Positions 44,574 to 56,795 of a DNA stretch of 64,000 nucleotides are shown piece after piece (position 1 is the first letter of the stretch; each line of letters opens with the position of its first letter). Under the pieces are notes generated by a model, which made no database searches, had not been told where the DNA came from, and saw nothing but the letters and a program-made list of their open reading frames with translations. Origin of the DNA: Deinandra increscens subsp. villosa (Eukaryota; Streptophyta; Magnoliopsida; Asterales; Asteraceae); the NCBI GenBank assembly GCA_039602395.1, contig JBCNJP010000018.1, positions 2,728,001 through 2,792,000 of the forward strand. Direction: 5' to 3'. Both the position numbers and the translations under genes were made by a program.

Positions 44574-46740
44574 TTACCTCGGTAGTGGTGATGGCATTGA
44601 TTGTTCAGGAGTTAGATTAGGCTTGCACTGATCTGGTTTCTTTCTTTTGGGGGAAGATCTTTGTTCACCAGGGCATGTTTTTCGTTTGGAGCTAGGAGGT
44701 GAAGGTGATTCATCAAGATTGATGATCGAAGGAGTTGATGTTTCTGCTTCTGAAGACTTCTTGGTTGAGGAGAGTGGATTAGCTTCAGTCACCTGTTTGG
44801 ATAGGTTTACTATCCTTTTCTCAAGAAACATCTGATCAGCAATTATTTTTCTCAAATTTGATCTTTCTTCTAGTACTTCTTTGCTGAGAAGGTTGAATTT
44901 TTTCTTGATCTCATTAAGCATTATTCCTCCTGTGGTTCCATATGATTCTATAAAATTTTGAACCTGGTCACTCAGTTGCTTGATTTGATCTTCTATAGAT
45001 TCCATTCTTCCTCCTTTTAGTTGCCACTCCTTTTCTTGCAGCTCTTTCAGTTGATCATAAATCTGGTGTAGTTGTTGTTTTCTGTTTCTTTTCATTGTCT
45101 TGATCTCTTCTTTTAGCTCTGAGATTCTTAGTCTGTTCTTTTCTGACTGTTTTGAGAGTTCTTCTATTCATACAGAACTACTGCAGAAATTCTGATGTAG
45201 TTATGTAGTCTGGTGTTGTTGTTCTTTTATGAAATCAGTGAGCAGGGAAGAAAGAGATTTGGAGAATTTCTCGAAGTCAGACTTAGAGGCAGGTTCTGGG
45301 GGTAACAAACCAGAGGACAACTCATGTCTTTCTGTTGGACTGAGTGGTTTCCCTTTGAGGAATTCATCAGTGCCTGCTAACCTAGCTAGGCTGAATGAGT
45401 ACAAGGCTTCCACATTCCTTGATGAATTAAGAATTGGATTCACCTCCTGTGTTTTTAGAGAATCATGAGATAAAATTTTTGTTTGTTTCTGAGAGGATGT
45501 CTCAGATGAGCTGGCAGTGAACACATCACTGTTGCTCACTTCCAAGTTTCCTTGACTTCTAGAGTCTCCACTTGTTGTTACATCATCTTCACTGACAGAA
45601 TCAGAGAAGGTATTTTGATGTGTTTCTATGATGGGTTGGTTACTTGAGTTTGGAAGTGGGCAAAGGCTTCTTGGTAGGATGTTTGAGGTGATGATTGCTG
45701 GCTTTTGGTCTGAAGTGGTGAGGTTGGTTTTTCTGAAGAGCGTGGGGCTGAGATTGATGGCTCATTGAAGGGATGTGATATGAGGGGTTGATGGTGATGA
45801 CTTGGTGTGGTCTCTTGTTGATGGTGTGGTGAGGTCTGTGATTGTGGAGAATGATAGGGAGAGGAAAGGTTGTGATCAGCCATTTCTTTTGATGAGTTTG
45901 TTGTAGTGTTGGTTGAGGTTGGTGATTGTTCAGGGTTGGCTGTGAATTTGTTAGATTTGGTGAGGTGCTTCTGGAGGAATGGGTTATCATACCCTAGCTT
46001 GGCTTTTATGCCCCATGGGAAATTACAGAAATGAATGGGTGTACCTGATTTGTAGATGCCTTTGATGTGGTACAGCTCAGTGGTGTAGGTTTCTTCATTT
46101 TCTGCGATACCCACCTTCTTTTGAATCATTTGAGCTAAAAGTCTGATATAGGGCACGAAATATGTTTTCTTGCTTTGAGATCTTTCTTTGACTCTTTTCT
46201 CCATGTCTTTCCAGATCAGTAGAGCCACATTTATTTCCTCATTGAAATATAAACCGTATAGGATGATTAGAGTGTTTTTGTTTGTTTGATCCATAGAGCC
46301 CTTTTTGGATGTCATGGTGTGGTTGAGAAGACCAACTGTGAATCTCCATACAGGCTCTAATTGACTTGCCCTGATATTTAAAATTTGGCCATTTTCTACA
46401 AAGCTTACTCCAGTGATTTCATTAATCATATGCCTCAGAGCGGGATCTTCAGGATTTGTGGAGAAGGATGTGACGTTTTTGGGTAACAATAAGATTTCTC
46501 TTAGATCTGAAAGTTGAAGAATGATTTTTTTTTTCTGCACTCACTTTTCCTTTCATATTTCCATTTGGCATTTTCAGACTTGCCCAAAAGTTGAGGATGG
46601 ATGATTTAGGACATGGTTCATTGATGGCTAGGGATGTGGTGAGTTGAGAGGAATACTTTAAGGCTTCTATGTTTAACTGCATGTTTGAGGAGTAGGTAGA
46701 AGGATTGAGGTCGCACAGTTGGTTAACCATGTCTACGGTA
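44574..46740 (-). pseudogene. ORF3 of copia-B, second domain copy and coiled coil
   Basis: On the minus strand NQLCDLNPSTY and SSILNFWASLK (46730-46560) continue, after a frameshift at about 46530, into LTSFSTNPEDPAL-type sequence. LYGLYFNEEINVALLIWKDM and TYFVPYIRLLAQMIQKKVG (46275-46110) then match the FYALVMNREFNFSGWIF / YPRFVQMIFND block of element C. A Pro/Gln/His/Ser-rich linker (45960-45630), an acidic stretch and a clear coiled coil follow (QIYDQLKELQEKEWQL ... KKFNLLSKEVLEERSNL, 45070-44850), with a basic tail RKTCPGEQRSSPKRKKP that resembles a nuclear localisation signal. A palindrome at 45169 interrupts the coiled coil. Confidence 0.55.
45169..45208. repeat. Copia-B palindrome inside ORF3
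   Basis: CATACAGAACTACTGCAG faces the inverse of TTCTGATGTAGTTATGTAG. It has the same wording as the LTR palindromes and lies between the two halves of the coiled coil. Confidence 0.6.
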
Positions 46741-47326
46741 TATTTACACTTGGGTGGTGAATCAGAGGATGATGAATCTAGGTTTAGGGTTGGAGCAGTG
46801 TGAGCTTTGCGATTTATGATATGAACAGTGAGATTCTGGTGAGGAAGCGTTGTTCCTTTTATAGGTATCTCTTGATGTCATTTCGTATTTCTAGGAGACT
46901 TGGTTTCCACAACGGCTATATTCATTTAAAGGATGTTCCTTATCGAACGGTAATAAAAGATTACCGTTGGCAATATATGAATAATTAGAAAATTAATTAT
47001 CATATTATCCGAACAAATTTCATTATTGTTCAGTCGTTTTGAACTATTATGACTTTATGGAATTTCCTGCCAAATTTCTGATAAAAGGAATGGAGATTTA
47101 TTGATCAAGAAATTTATACAGACAATTTGAGGCATGTGCAAATATTTGCACACGTGCATCTATTATGTTCTCTGTTTTGATTAGGAGTTTTAACTACTCT
47201 GAATTTTGCTTCCATTTGAAGAGATATGTATAGATGCAGAGTAGTTTGTCTTCCTGTGGAAGGTAGAAAATATCCATTAGAGTCTGGAAGCCCAGAAATG
47301 GATAGCCCTCCAGGAGAGATTCCTCT
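46741..47326 (-). other. Non-coding stretch between ORF3-B copies
   Basis: No recognisable frame. It separates the two N-terminal domain copies. Confidence 0.4.
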
Positions 47327-47971
47327 TTATGATACTACTTTGCTAGTTCTGATTCCTCTTGGTATGGTTTCCCAGTTTAAGGCTTGAAGAATTAATTTTG
47401 TGGTGAATCTGGGGTAGAGGATGAATCTTTCATTTATGGTTCCTTTGAGATTACTTTGCAAGTGCCTCATAAGATACAGGGAGAAGTTCATATTGTGACC
47501 TTGGATGAGAGCATGCATGACGCATTGAGTATCCTCATCTGAGAGGTGATGATCAGAGTATTTTGAAGAGAAATAGACTTGAATCTGAGAAAAGAAGTAT
47601 TGCCATAGGTGTGGTAGATGAGCTCTGTCAGCCTTTCCTTCATATAGACTTCCCATGTATCCCATATCAAGAAGTGTTTTAATCACATCATCCCTGTCAA
47701 AACAGATGAGAGCAGATGGACTGTCTCTGATTTGGAGTGCTTTTCTAATCATGTGTTGATCGATAACAAACAGTACTTCACAGACAGATGTCATAATGGA
47801 TGTATTTTCCACATCTTTTGTGATGAAGACAACATTCCTCCAGAACTCTTGAAGAAGAGAGTAGTTGATAGGAATGTCAAGAGTTAGAGCATAACCAATG
47901 GGGCAGTTTTTGAGAAATTTCATCATTTGTTGATATGACCATAATTTGTTTCCAAATGGTGTATATAGCAC
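47327..47971 (-). pseudogene. ORF3 of copia-B, first N-terminal domain copy
   Basis: A 214-codon uninterrupted frame has INYSLLQEFWRNVVFITKD, IRKALQIRDSP, VIKTLLDMGYMG, LWQYFFSQIQVYF, HALIQGHNMNFSLYLMRHL and FILYPRFTTKLILQAL. The same order of blocks is in copia-A (MHQEFWKTAF, FIQALRLKD, CLKEMGY) and in element C (FYALVMNREFNFSGWIF, YPRFVQMIFNDL). It looks like an all-helical domain of about 200 residues. The function is unknown. It begins 18 bp from a solo LTR that separates it from pol. Confidence 0.6.
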
Positions 47972-49036
47972 AAGATTATGATGGTGAGCCTAACACCCCG
48001 ACCAATGGCGGAAACATCGAGGTATCACGAAAAGAGTATAGAAGCACAAGGATATTAAAGGGATACCATATTTTTATTAATTATTCAAAACTTAAACGTC
48101 TATTACAAGGCTGAATACATTTATGACACTAAAGCCTGACTAGATCCATAAGCTTCCTAGCTATAAATGTACTTTATTCCCATAACCTGAAAAAACACGC
48201 AAAAAGGGGTCAATTATCTACATAGTTAGTGAGTCGTAGGTTTATAAGAAAAAACAGTTATAGAAAACATTTGATAAGTTTTTGCAAGGTTATACTGTTA
48301 AATAAACAAATAAACATGAGTCGTTGTACACACGCATTTATCACATAACAAATATTTATCACATAAACAGTACGCATGATTGAAGGTTCGCAAACCAAAC
48401 AATCGGTAAGTATGTTTGTCCACGTGTTCAATTCCCCTCTCGAGGAACCTGTACGATTACTGTTCGGACTCTCTCATAATTCTTAGTGTTGGGACCACAT
48501 TCAGCCCCCCGCAAGAACCTCAACGTCATCATGTTCAGTTATTCGCAAGGAACCTCAAACTTGATGCTCCGGAGCCTTAAGAATAAAGCTTCCCAAATAT
48601 CATACAATATCAAGCATGAAAAAGTATATATTAACACGATTTCACACAGATACATACAAGTAGGTGTATTCAATAGTAATTGACTTTGCATCAAAGAATG
48701 AATGTATGAATGATTTAAGTTTCACAGTGATTCATGTTGATCAATAATACGATTCACTTGAAAATTAAGTAATGATAAATAAAAGTGTTTATGGGTTTTT
48801 TCCACCCCAAAATGGTTTGGAAAAACTTAAAGAAAAAGGGGGCTATGAACTCACATTAATAGTTGATTACTACCTTGACGTAACGAGGATGATTCAAGTT
48901 CGAGGGATTCCTTAACGAATGATGAAATTGGTTAACCTAAAGTTACGAGGACCACTAATAGGGCTTTTAGATATCTAGGGTTTCGGTGGTCTTGAGGATT
49001 TGGGAAAGATGATCATACCGTGACGTCATGTATAAC

Positions 49037-49380
49037 TTGTAGATTAATAAATAAATAGCTAGATAGATAAATGACCAAATTAATTATTTTATTAACTAAA
49101 TATATTATTGACACATTAAATAAATGAATTTAATAACTAAATAAATAAATGACAAAATAAAATTTTGAATAACTAAATAAATAAATAACTCATTAAATAA
49201 GTATATAAATGACTAAATAACTACATGATTAAATAAATGAAATAATAATTAAATAATTGAATGACTAGATAAATGAATTAATAATTTAATAAATAAATGA
49301 CTAAATAATTGAATTAATACTAAATAAATGAATATATAATTAAGTAGATAGATAAATTGCCGAATAAATACATGAGTGAT
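49037..49380. repeat. AAATAAATGA-type A/T repeat
   Basis: Loose tandem copies of TAAATAAATGA(C/A)TAAATAA fill 340 bp with hardly any G or C. Confidence 0.8.
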
Positions 49381-49774
49381 TAAAGTGTAGACAAATGTAC
49401 CCAAATGAATTCTTTCAAGCTTTTAGCGATATAGGGTTTTTAGAACGAAATAAACGAAGTTTCCATAAATTATATCTAATAATTTGTATAGAGCAAGTGT
49501 TTATAATTAATAGATAAAATCTTAAGTTGCTAGACCTTTTAACAGTTTAAACAAAATGAGTAACAATTATTTATGAAAACAGTTATATTTCTTGGATGTT
49601 CGTTCGGTTTAAGAACGATTGTAACAATTTTAAGACATGAAATAAAGTTTAGAAGATTAAAAAGGTTTTAGACAAATTATTTTTATAAATCTTTTGGAAC
49701 ATCTATATGTATTTAGTTTACTAAATAAGGAAACAAACAAAATAATTGGAATACCATATAAAAATGGGCCAGAA

Positions 49775-49868
49775 AGATGTTACCGAGTCTCGAACCCGGG
49801 ACCTCTCCTTCAAGATGCTGAGATGTTACCAGCGGGCTACCGGCCTCGCTGGTATTCATCTGCGCCGA
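49775..49868 (-). repeat. tRNA-like (SINE head) segment
   Basis: On the minus strand GGTAGCCCGCTGGTAAC (box-A-like, about 49850) is followed about 40 nt later by CGGGTTCGAGACTCGG (box-B-like, about 49790). The spacing fits a tRNA or tRNA-derived SINE. I could not form a full cloverleaf, so a functional tRNA is unlikely. Confidence 0.45.
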
Positions 49869-51176
49869 AAAATATATATCCTATAGACGTAGGTCATCAT
49901 CATCTTCCTTACATCCCCATCCGTAACCCTAGGTTTCTAACTTCAAAAATAGATCATCAAAATGTTCTTGTTCACGGAAGTTAACATAGGGATTTTTTTC
50001 TATGAAGAAAAACGAGTAGAATAGTGTATACACTAACCTGAAATCGTTGCCGGAATATAGAAAACGAAGGTCGCCGGAGCTTGGTGGCGGTGGTGGAAAA
50101 AAAACACGAACCAGGGACGATTTCGGTTGAGTTTTGACAGGTTTGAGTGCGCCATAGATCAAGGGACATTGGGAACAATTTATAGTGTCAGATAAACGAT
50201 GAATGCGAGTTAATTTGAGGTTTATTATACCGAATGGTATCACGTCTTGAATCATTAAGATGCTTAATTCGTGATTAAAAATCTGTTTTGAATGCGAATT
50301 GATGAGTGAAACACGATTTGGGATGTTAGCCATTGATTTCCAATAAAAAAAATCGGACCGTTATATGATCTTTTGGGGGCTCCGGTGAGAAAAGGGGCAA
50401 CCGGCGGCAGCTTTGTCGGAAAAACGCGACCAGGAAAAATAAATGATCTTCTTCCTTTTTTATTTTTTTAAACCTTTTTAAGTTTTTTTCAAATAGATCC
50501 TTATATTTCTAAAAAAATACATCAAAGATTATCAAAATTAAACTAGAACTAGATATATTTTTAACATTTAAAACCTTTTTATTTAAAACGATTTTTTGTT
50601 TAGATACAATCTTAAAATAAACAACTCCTACAACTTGTCAACCAATGTTTTGTTTATATAAAATTTTTATGAAATCTATAGTTTAACTAAAAATCTTAAT
50701 ACAACCAAGACGTTAAATGTTGTGTAACGTTTATATAATTTAAGTTGGTTTAATGCTCAATAAAACAATATTTTTTTCATTAATTTTATATGAAGAACTA
50801 AACAATTAAATGTTCTCACATTATATTTTATTAATTGAAAATTCGAGATTGTTACAGTGAGGGGAAGGGAATGTGGTGTTTTCAGGAAGTGGCGGAGAAA
50901 GCTCTTTGAAAGACATTGACGGAATTTTTTTAGATAGAGAAGGGGTGTGGATTTTTAGGTTATTTTGTTTCCCTTTTTAAAGGAAAAAAGACATGATGAG
51001 AGGATGAAGAGCCCATATGAAATAGCAAAGGAATTTGACAGTGTATAAAACTATAGGTCATTATTGATGTTTTTGGTTCTTGAGAATTGAGTTTTTTGTT
51101 CAAGAAGTCAACTTTTCAGAAGAGTTTCTAGCTTCTAATTTTTAGATGGGGAGGCAGAGGAACCCCTCCATTTTTT

Positions 51177-51580
51177 TTAATTTACAGTCATGTTTAGCAT
51201 CCCCAGCTTGCTTAGTAGAAATGAGAATCTCTTCTCATCCAATGGTTTAGTAAAAATGTTTGGAAACTGGAGTTCAGTTGAGACGAAGTACATTTCATTA
51301 ATGTGTCCTTTTTCAACATGATCTTTGATAAAGTGATACCTGACATCAATGTGTTTTGTCCTTAAGTGATGAACAGGATTGGATGTGATTGCAATTGCTC
51401 TTTTTGAATCACAAAGAATTGGTATTTTAAAGAAATTCATCTCATATTCTTTTAGTTGGGTTTGCATCCATATCACTTGGGAGCAATAGCTGGCAGCAGC
51501 AACATATTAAGCTTTAGTAGTTGAAGTTAAGGCACATTTTTGGTTCTTGGATGTCCAACATACAAACTTTCCTCCTAGCA
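51177..51580 (-). pseudogene. Copia-B RNase H domain
   Basis: SYCSQVIWMQTQLKEYEMNF, PILCDSKRAIAITSNPVHH, TKHIDVRYHFIKDHVEKG and NIFTKPLDEKRFSFL are the copia RNase H. The expected TEAEY catalytic Glu position is a stop codon here (TAA at 51509-51507), so the domain is dead. The pol end is at 51177. Confidence 0.9.
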
Positions 51581-51610
51581 TTTGACAGCTTCCTGATGTG
51601 CTTTTTCTAT

Positions 51611-52557
51611 CTACTCTGCATCCTGCATGATTAGCATCTGAGTAGGTTGTTTGTGAAAAACCAGTTTCTTTGGATACCAAAGACCTAGGTCAGCTGACCC
51701 CTTTAGATATCTAAAGACTCTCTTAACAACTGATAAGTGAGACTCCTTAGGTTTACATTGATATCTGGCAAGGAAGCATGTGGAGAACATAATGTCAAGC
51801 CTGCTTGCTGTGAGATACAAAAGTGAGCCTATCATTCCTCTGTATATATGTTCATCCACAGAATTACCATCCTTATCAGAATCAATTTTGATATATGTAG
51901 CCATGGGTGTTTTGCAAGGGGAGGAGTTTGAAAGGGAGTACTCAGTAAGGAGATTTTTGATGTATTTTGCTTGATTTTTAAAAATTTCTTCTGGAGTTTG
52001 TTTAACTTGGATACTCAGAAAGTAGTTCAGTTCTCCCATCATGCTCATTTCAAAGTTTGTTGTCATGAGTTCCTGGAACTCTTTACAGAAAGATGGACAT
52101 GTGGATCCAAAGATGATGTCATCTACATAGATTTGTACTAGCAACAGATGACCTTTTCTTTCTTTTGAGAACAATGTGGTGTTAATGGATCTCTTTTTGA
52201 AACTTTTCACTTTCAAATCCTGGTGGTTTTCAATGTAAACTCCTTGATCAATTTTTTCATTTAAAAAAGCACATTGAACATCCATTTGATAGACTTTGAA
52301 CCTTTGAAAGCTCCAAAGACCAGAAATATCCTTACAACTTCAAGTCTTGCAACTGGAGCAAAGGTTTCATCATAGTCTACTCCTTCTTGTTGACAATACC
52401 CTTTTGCTACAAGTCTAGCTTTGTTTCTAATTATTGTGCCATCTTCGTTAGTTTGATTTCTGAAAACCAATTTTGTTCCTATTACAGATTTATTGCTAGG
52501 TCTTGGAACTAGATTCCATACATTGTTTCTTTCAATTTGTCCTAGCTCCTGTTGCAT
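51611..52557 (-). pseudogene. Copia-B reverse transcriptase
   Basis: The first frame (52557-52261) has QQELGQIERNNVWNLVPRP, RNKARLVAKGYCQQEGVDY and DETFAPVARLEVVRIFL. The next (52285-51611) has MDVQCAFLNEKIDQGVYIE, then, after a deletion that removes the LDKALYGLKQAPR block, LLLVQIYVDDIIFGST (catalytic YVDD), NYFLSIQVKQ, AKYIKNLLTEYSL, YRGMIGSLLYLTASRLDI and LGLWYPK. The element is related to copia-A but clearly diverged from it. The internal deletion and a frameshift exclude activity. Confidence 0.92.
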
Positions 52558-52559
52558 AG

Positions 52560-53231
52560 CTAGGATTTAGTGGGGGTCTTGAAGGGCTTCTTCATATTAT
52601 TTTGGTTCTATTATGCTGAGAAATCTAACATATAGACATTGGTTGGCCGAAGCGGCCCTAGTTTGGACACTTTTGTTCTGATTACCAATGACTAAATTAA
52701 TGGGATGATCTTTTGTCCATTTTGATGCTGGAGGAAGAGTGGCTAATTCTTCACTTTCAAGCATCAAATCTATTGTGTTTGGGTCTTGACACTCCCCCTT
52801 AATCGATGGAAAAGCAGTTGAGTAGGAGGTCTCATATACAGAATTACTTCGGAGCTCCGGAGTTGAATTATGTAATGGTTCTCTAGTTGAATTTATTTTA
52901 GTTAAAGAATATACCCCGAAGTATCATCATTATTTTTGTCTTTTGACAAAAGAATTTCACCTTGATTCATAGTTTCTTTGTTATTTTCAGAATCTTTGTT
53001 TTGATTTCCTGTGACATTGTCTTTTAAAGATGAAGAGTTGTTGGTGAACGCATGAATGTTACTTTCTTCATCAGAGTTTTCTTCAAAAAGTTTGTCAAAT
53101 ATTTTTTCTTTTTCATGTTTGTCACTTTTATTCAGAGGTGTTATGCTGTTATGCATAGCCATCTTATCATCATTAAGGGGGTGTTTGGTAAGCATTGATA
53201 ACGGTTTGTCGCGACTGTTACAAATCCCCAA
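52560..53231 (-). pseudogene. Copia-B linker between integrase and RT
   Basis: An acidic, Asn/Ser-rich frame (ENSDEESNIHAFTNNSS and similar, 53140-52905) corresponds to the variable region before the RT in copia polyproteins. It ends at about 53200 where the Athila-like LTR begins. A copia-B type palindrome lies at 52836-52876, followed by further broken linker sequence. Confidence 0.55.
52836..52876. repeat. Copia-B palindrome in pol linker
   Basis: ATACAGAATTACTTCGG and its inverse meet at the perfect palindrome CTCCGGAG-type core. It has the same wording as the LTR palindromes at 23608 and 44136. Confidence 0.75.
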
Positions 53232-54280
53232 CTTATTCAGAATTGCAGTAGTGGAAGTTAGGGTATCGAACCAAGGAAATTAGTGGTTACTTGCTAATTA
53301 ATTAACTACGAGCTAAATTAAACCTAAATTACTTTAAGCTAAGTGTAAAAATGGAAAAGTCCCTCTTAGCTGTGAACTTGAATTGGTTGAATTGAAATTA
53401 AATTACTAGAACTAAATTACTGCTAACGAATGCTTGGATTTACTTATATAAACTAAAGGTAACCACTTTAAGATCCGGCCTAGTGAATTACTGATTTCAC
53501 ATGTCGGGAATCTAACCTAGAAACCACATAGACATGGTCGTGCTAACATTCATTCAACCTAACCAACTGATTATTATGAACGTACTTAGTATAGTCCTAG
53601 AGCTATGCAATTAAGGTAGTCCGGGAGCGGGGGGTACGAACACGACAAACAATCGGACACAATTGAACAAATAAACACCGAATTTGAAATCAAAAAAAAA
53701 CTAACCTTCACTTAAAGTGATTACAATGAAATTAGCCGGACATGGAAAACATCGAAAACACATTAATCGAAGAAAACGCCATCGAATGCTTCTTGAATGC
53801 TTGAGAAATCTTCACCGAAGAGACGAACTTATCGCATCACATTGGCTTAAATAGCCAAACCCTAGAATTTGGCCGACTTTAACACAGTCGCGTGTCGCGA
53901 CGGTCTTTTCTCCACAACCTCGCGCCACGAGCTCGCCAAAATAGTTGGGGCCTTCATCTTCAACACACGTCGTGTCACGAAGAGCAAGGCTCAACCCTCG
54001 TGACACGATCTGACTTTGAATTCCAGAATTCTTTTAATCTTTTAACACTACAATCCGACCGATCTCTTCACATTAACGTCCAAACCTGAAATATACATAA
54101 CTATACAAAGTGATGTGTTTCCAACCAGATATAAATCATAAAAACAAGGAATTAGACTGATATCGAGCTTTCACTGCCGCTCGAAGAGAGATGCCTATGA
54201 GACCCTCTCAAGTTCTTTCATTCGAAGGAGGTTCTGAGAATTCAACCGTTACAAATTACTAACACATCATATCCCCACAC
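53175..54280 (-). repeat. Athila-like LTR
   Basis: Wording and order (AGGGTATCGAACCAAG, GCTTGGATTTACTTATATAAAC, CGGGAATCTAACCTAG) parallel the minus-strand LTR at 15.6-16.7 kb. On the minus strand CAAGTGTGGGGATATGATG at 54280 is a plausible polypurine tract preceding it. The left boundary at about 53175 adjoins copia-B pol. GC-rich words of the CGTGACACGA type cluster at 53888-54008. Confidence 0.55.
53888..54008. repeat. CGTGTCGCGA/CGTGACACGA word cluster in LTR
   Basis: TCGCGTGTCGCGACGG, CCTCGCGCCACGAG, CGTCGTGTCACGAAG and CCTCGTGACACGATC occur within 120 bp. Related words recur upstream of the Athila-like ORF at 61374-61495. Confidence 0.8.
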
Positions 54281-55848
54281 TTGTCTTTTTCCGTCTCGGA
54301 AAAACTGCCATGGAATCATAATTGGGAAATCAATTTCAAATTCATTTAACTCTTTAATTTATCCACCAAGTCAATTCCACAAACCATAATGTAATAACAT
54401 AAACTAACTGCAATTGCTAGTATTTCGGTCCGACTAAACCCAATCACCGACCTTATGTTTCACCCCCAGAGTGTTTATAATTTACCGAATAATGTGTACC
54501 AGTCTGCCTATGTGTCCCATATTCAGAAAGTTCAAGTTCAACCTAGTCCCGAATCAAATTCAGTCAAAGCAAAGTAAAGGGTAATTAAGATTATTTTTTT
54601 AATTTTCCCCACCCTTCATTAAATCAGATACTCATACGTCCACAGAATGATGGAATAGATGGATAGCGAAGTTCTTGAGCATTTATTTCTCTAATTTGCT
54701 ATTATTTTTCCTATTTTTTCTCATTCTCTTTTTTTTTATAATTGGTTAATGTGTATGATTACCAACGGAAATCATCAGAGGTACTTACCATAGGATACTA
54801 TCCTTAGTTTGTACATGGATATTTTGTCCCTCCACTCTAAAATTATTAACCAATTTTTTACCTACTATGCTCAAATATGGAAAAATGGGGCGCCACCGCA
54901 TTGATGTGCCAAGTTATTCTATGGACATAAAAGTATCTAATTTAAAGTTGTCTTCTTCCTCCTAATCATAAGTTTCAATCTCCCTATCACCCCTAAAATG
55001 GGAACCCACTAACAGACTGATTTAATTACATATTTATACAACAATAAACACAATGGGAGAATAAAGCTTTACTAAGTCAGCTGGCCTACCGGCACATCAC
55101 AGATTAGATATACTTTACAAACTCTCATTTTCCAACACTTTTCCCTTTCTTTATTTTTTTAATTTACTTCTGAAAATCGATTCCAATTGTACTATCATTT
55201 TCCATGTATCGGCAATTAATCCAATGAGAGATTTGACTAAAAACACTAAAACTAAAAATGACTAAAAATGAAAAAACGTTTTGGATTTTTTATGTTTTTT
55301 CAATTTTTTTGGAATTTTCTTTTTCAAAATAACACACAACTACCTAAAAATAAAACTTCAAAACTGACGTCCTGTCCCCCCCCCCCCCCTCCACTTAAGA
55401 TCGACATTGGCCTCAATGTGATAGAAGAACACACACCTAACAAATATACAGACTCGAACGATAAAAATAAAATTAAATTAAATTAAAGATAAAATAAACT
55501 CTGACAATAAATCAAAATAAAAATAAATAAAAAAGTCAAAAGTTGGAACAAACTCCCCTGATAACATCGTGAAAGCTCTTCGAAAGTCGTGCCAACACCC
55601 TCACATGCCAGATCGTGAATTCCATAAATCGGATGGAAGAAGTAATGCGTGAATGTCACATCTCAACATGGTGCTACCAACAAACACAACCATCATACCA
55701 GATATATATATATACACAACCAAAATAAATCACAACCACCCAATCGGTTACCCCATACAGTACCCCCAGGTATAATATAGTATAATATCATACAGACCAT
55801 GATCACGAAAACAAAATAACCAAAAAAGTACAAGGAAAGAAAGTAAAC
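54281..55848 (-). other. 3' non-coding part of Athila-like element
   Basis: No frame of interest. The beginning on the minus-strand side of the LTR (CCGAGACGGAAAAAGACAAG, about 54295) is a wording that I associate with Athila 3' regions. A 14-nt C run lies at 55376-55389. Confidence 0.45.
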
Positions 55849-56790
55849 CTATCGGGTGATGTGCCTGCAATCTCTAATCTGCCTCCTCATCTCCAACAAC
55901 TGGCATCTCCTCATCATGCATCCCCGAACTACCAGCTCCATCTCCAATCTCTGCAAAACCAGCCCCCGTACCTGCATCTCTAGAACCACCAGCACCAGCC
56001 CCAGATCAACCTCATCTCTCACACTTTCTGTATACAACTCTGGAATCTCAATACCCTGATGAATAATCTGTAACCTCAGCATCCCCTCTACCCTGTCAAA
56101 CCTATCATCAATCCTCTAATCATTGTGATCCATCAACTGATCCCTCAAAACCAATAGCGTCATCGGATCTAGCCTCGGCTCTCTCCTCACATAAGCGGGT
56201 GAGAACGCTCCACACTGAAAGTAACTCTCTGTCTATGTGGTGGAACGGCCCTCTGCATCGCCTCGGCGGCCTCGGTACCAGCCGGAGGATGCTCAACGAA
56301 ACCGTCCCTCATCGGCATCCATGCCGGAGGGTCCTGTAACGACACCATACCTGCTGCTCTGAAATCAGTCAAACCAAATCCAACAGTCAGCGGCCTCCTC
56401 GTCAAATGTGTAGCATGATACCTCTGAAAAAACCCCAAATGATCGGCTATCCTAGTAATATACGGTCCCATATCGACCTTGGAAGTCACACTGCTGCGAC
56501 CAACCCTCTGAAAAGACATCAGCATCACATACGCAAGGTTGAGGTCATGAGGCCCCATGATCGCTCTCATACAAATCAAATCCAATCAGTTACACTTGTC
56601 GGTCCCAGACTTACGTCCGACAAGTGTGCAAGCAATGATCCTGTGCAGATAACGGATAACAGGATCTCGAATAAACGACGCCGGAACAGACATAGAATAA
56701 TCACAATCAGCGATCGTCCTCCAAAATGCCGCTATCTCTCCATCAGTAATACCCTAGGGGTGCGGTCTCTGGAAATAATCCCTCGGTGCA
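55849..56790 (-). pseudogene. Athila ORF1-like protein, C-terminal part
   Basis: The minus strand reads GEIAAFWRTIADCDYSMSVP (about 56725), RDPVIRYLHRIIACTLVGRK (about 56665), LDLICMRAIMGPHDLNLAYV and MGPYITRIADHLGFFQRYH, ending with HRQRVTFSVERSHPLM (56190) and a basic/acidic tail. I recognise this as the plant Athila ORF1 family, a protein of unknown function encoded by Athila Ty3 elements. Stops at KCN*LDL and HP*GI fit CGA to TGA and CAG to TAG. The N-terminal part lies at 60735-61259, separated by element C. Confidence 0.7.
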
Positions 56791-56795
56791 GTCTT

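Larger units (their letters stand above)
47989..50856 (-). mobile_element. Solo Tekay-like LTR, 2868 bp
   Basis: The left end CCTAACACCCCGACC (expected TGTAACACCCC) and the right end ...GAGATTGTTACA are flanked by GTGAG on both sides (47984-47988, 50857-50861). Minus orientation follows from the TGTAACA start at the right. It contains AT-rich repeats at 49037-49380 and a tRNA-like segment at 49775-49868. There is no internal region. It separates copia-B pol from ORF3. Confidence 0.8.
44086..53231 (-). mobile_element. Copia-B element, 3' half
   Basis: In minus-strand order it has a pol remnant (53231-51177), a 300-bp spacer, an ORF3 region (47971-44574), a polypurine tract and an LTR. The order pol-ORF3-polypurine-LTR repeats that of copia-A. 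Gag, protease and integrase are missing because an Athila-like element abuts at about 53200. A solo LTR interrupts the pol-ORF3 spacer. The element is older than copia-A, which sits in its LTR. Confidence 0.65.
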
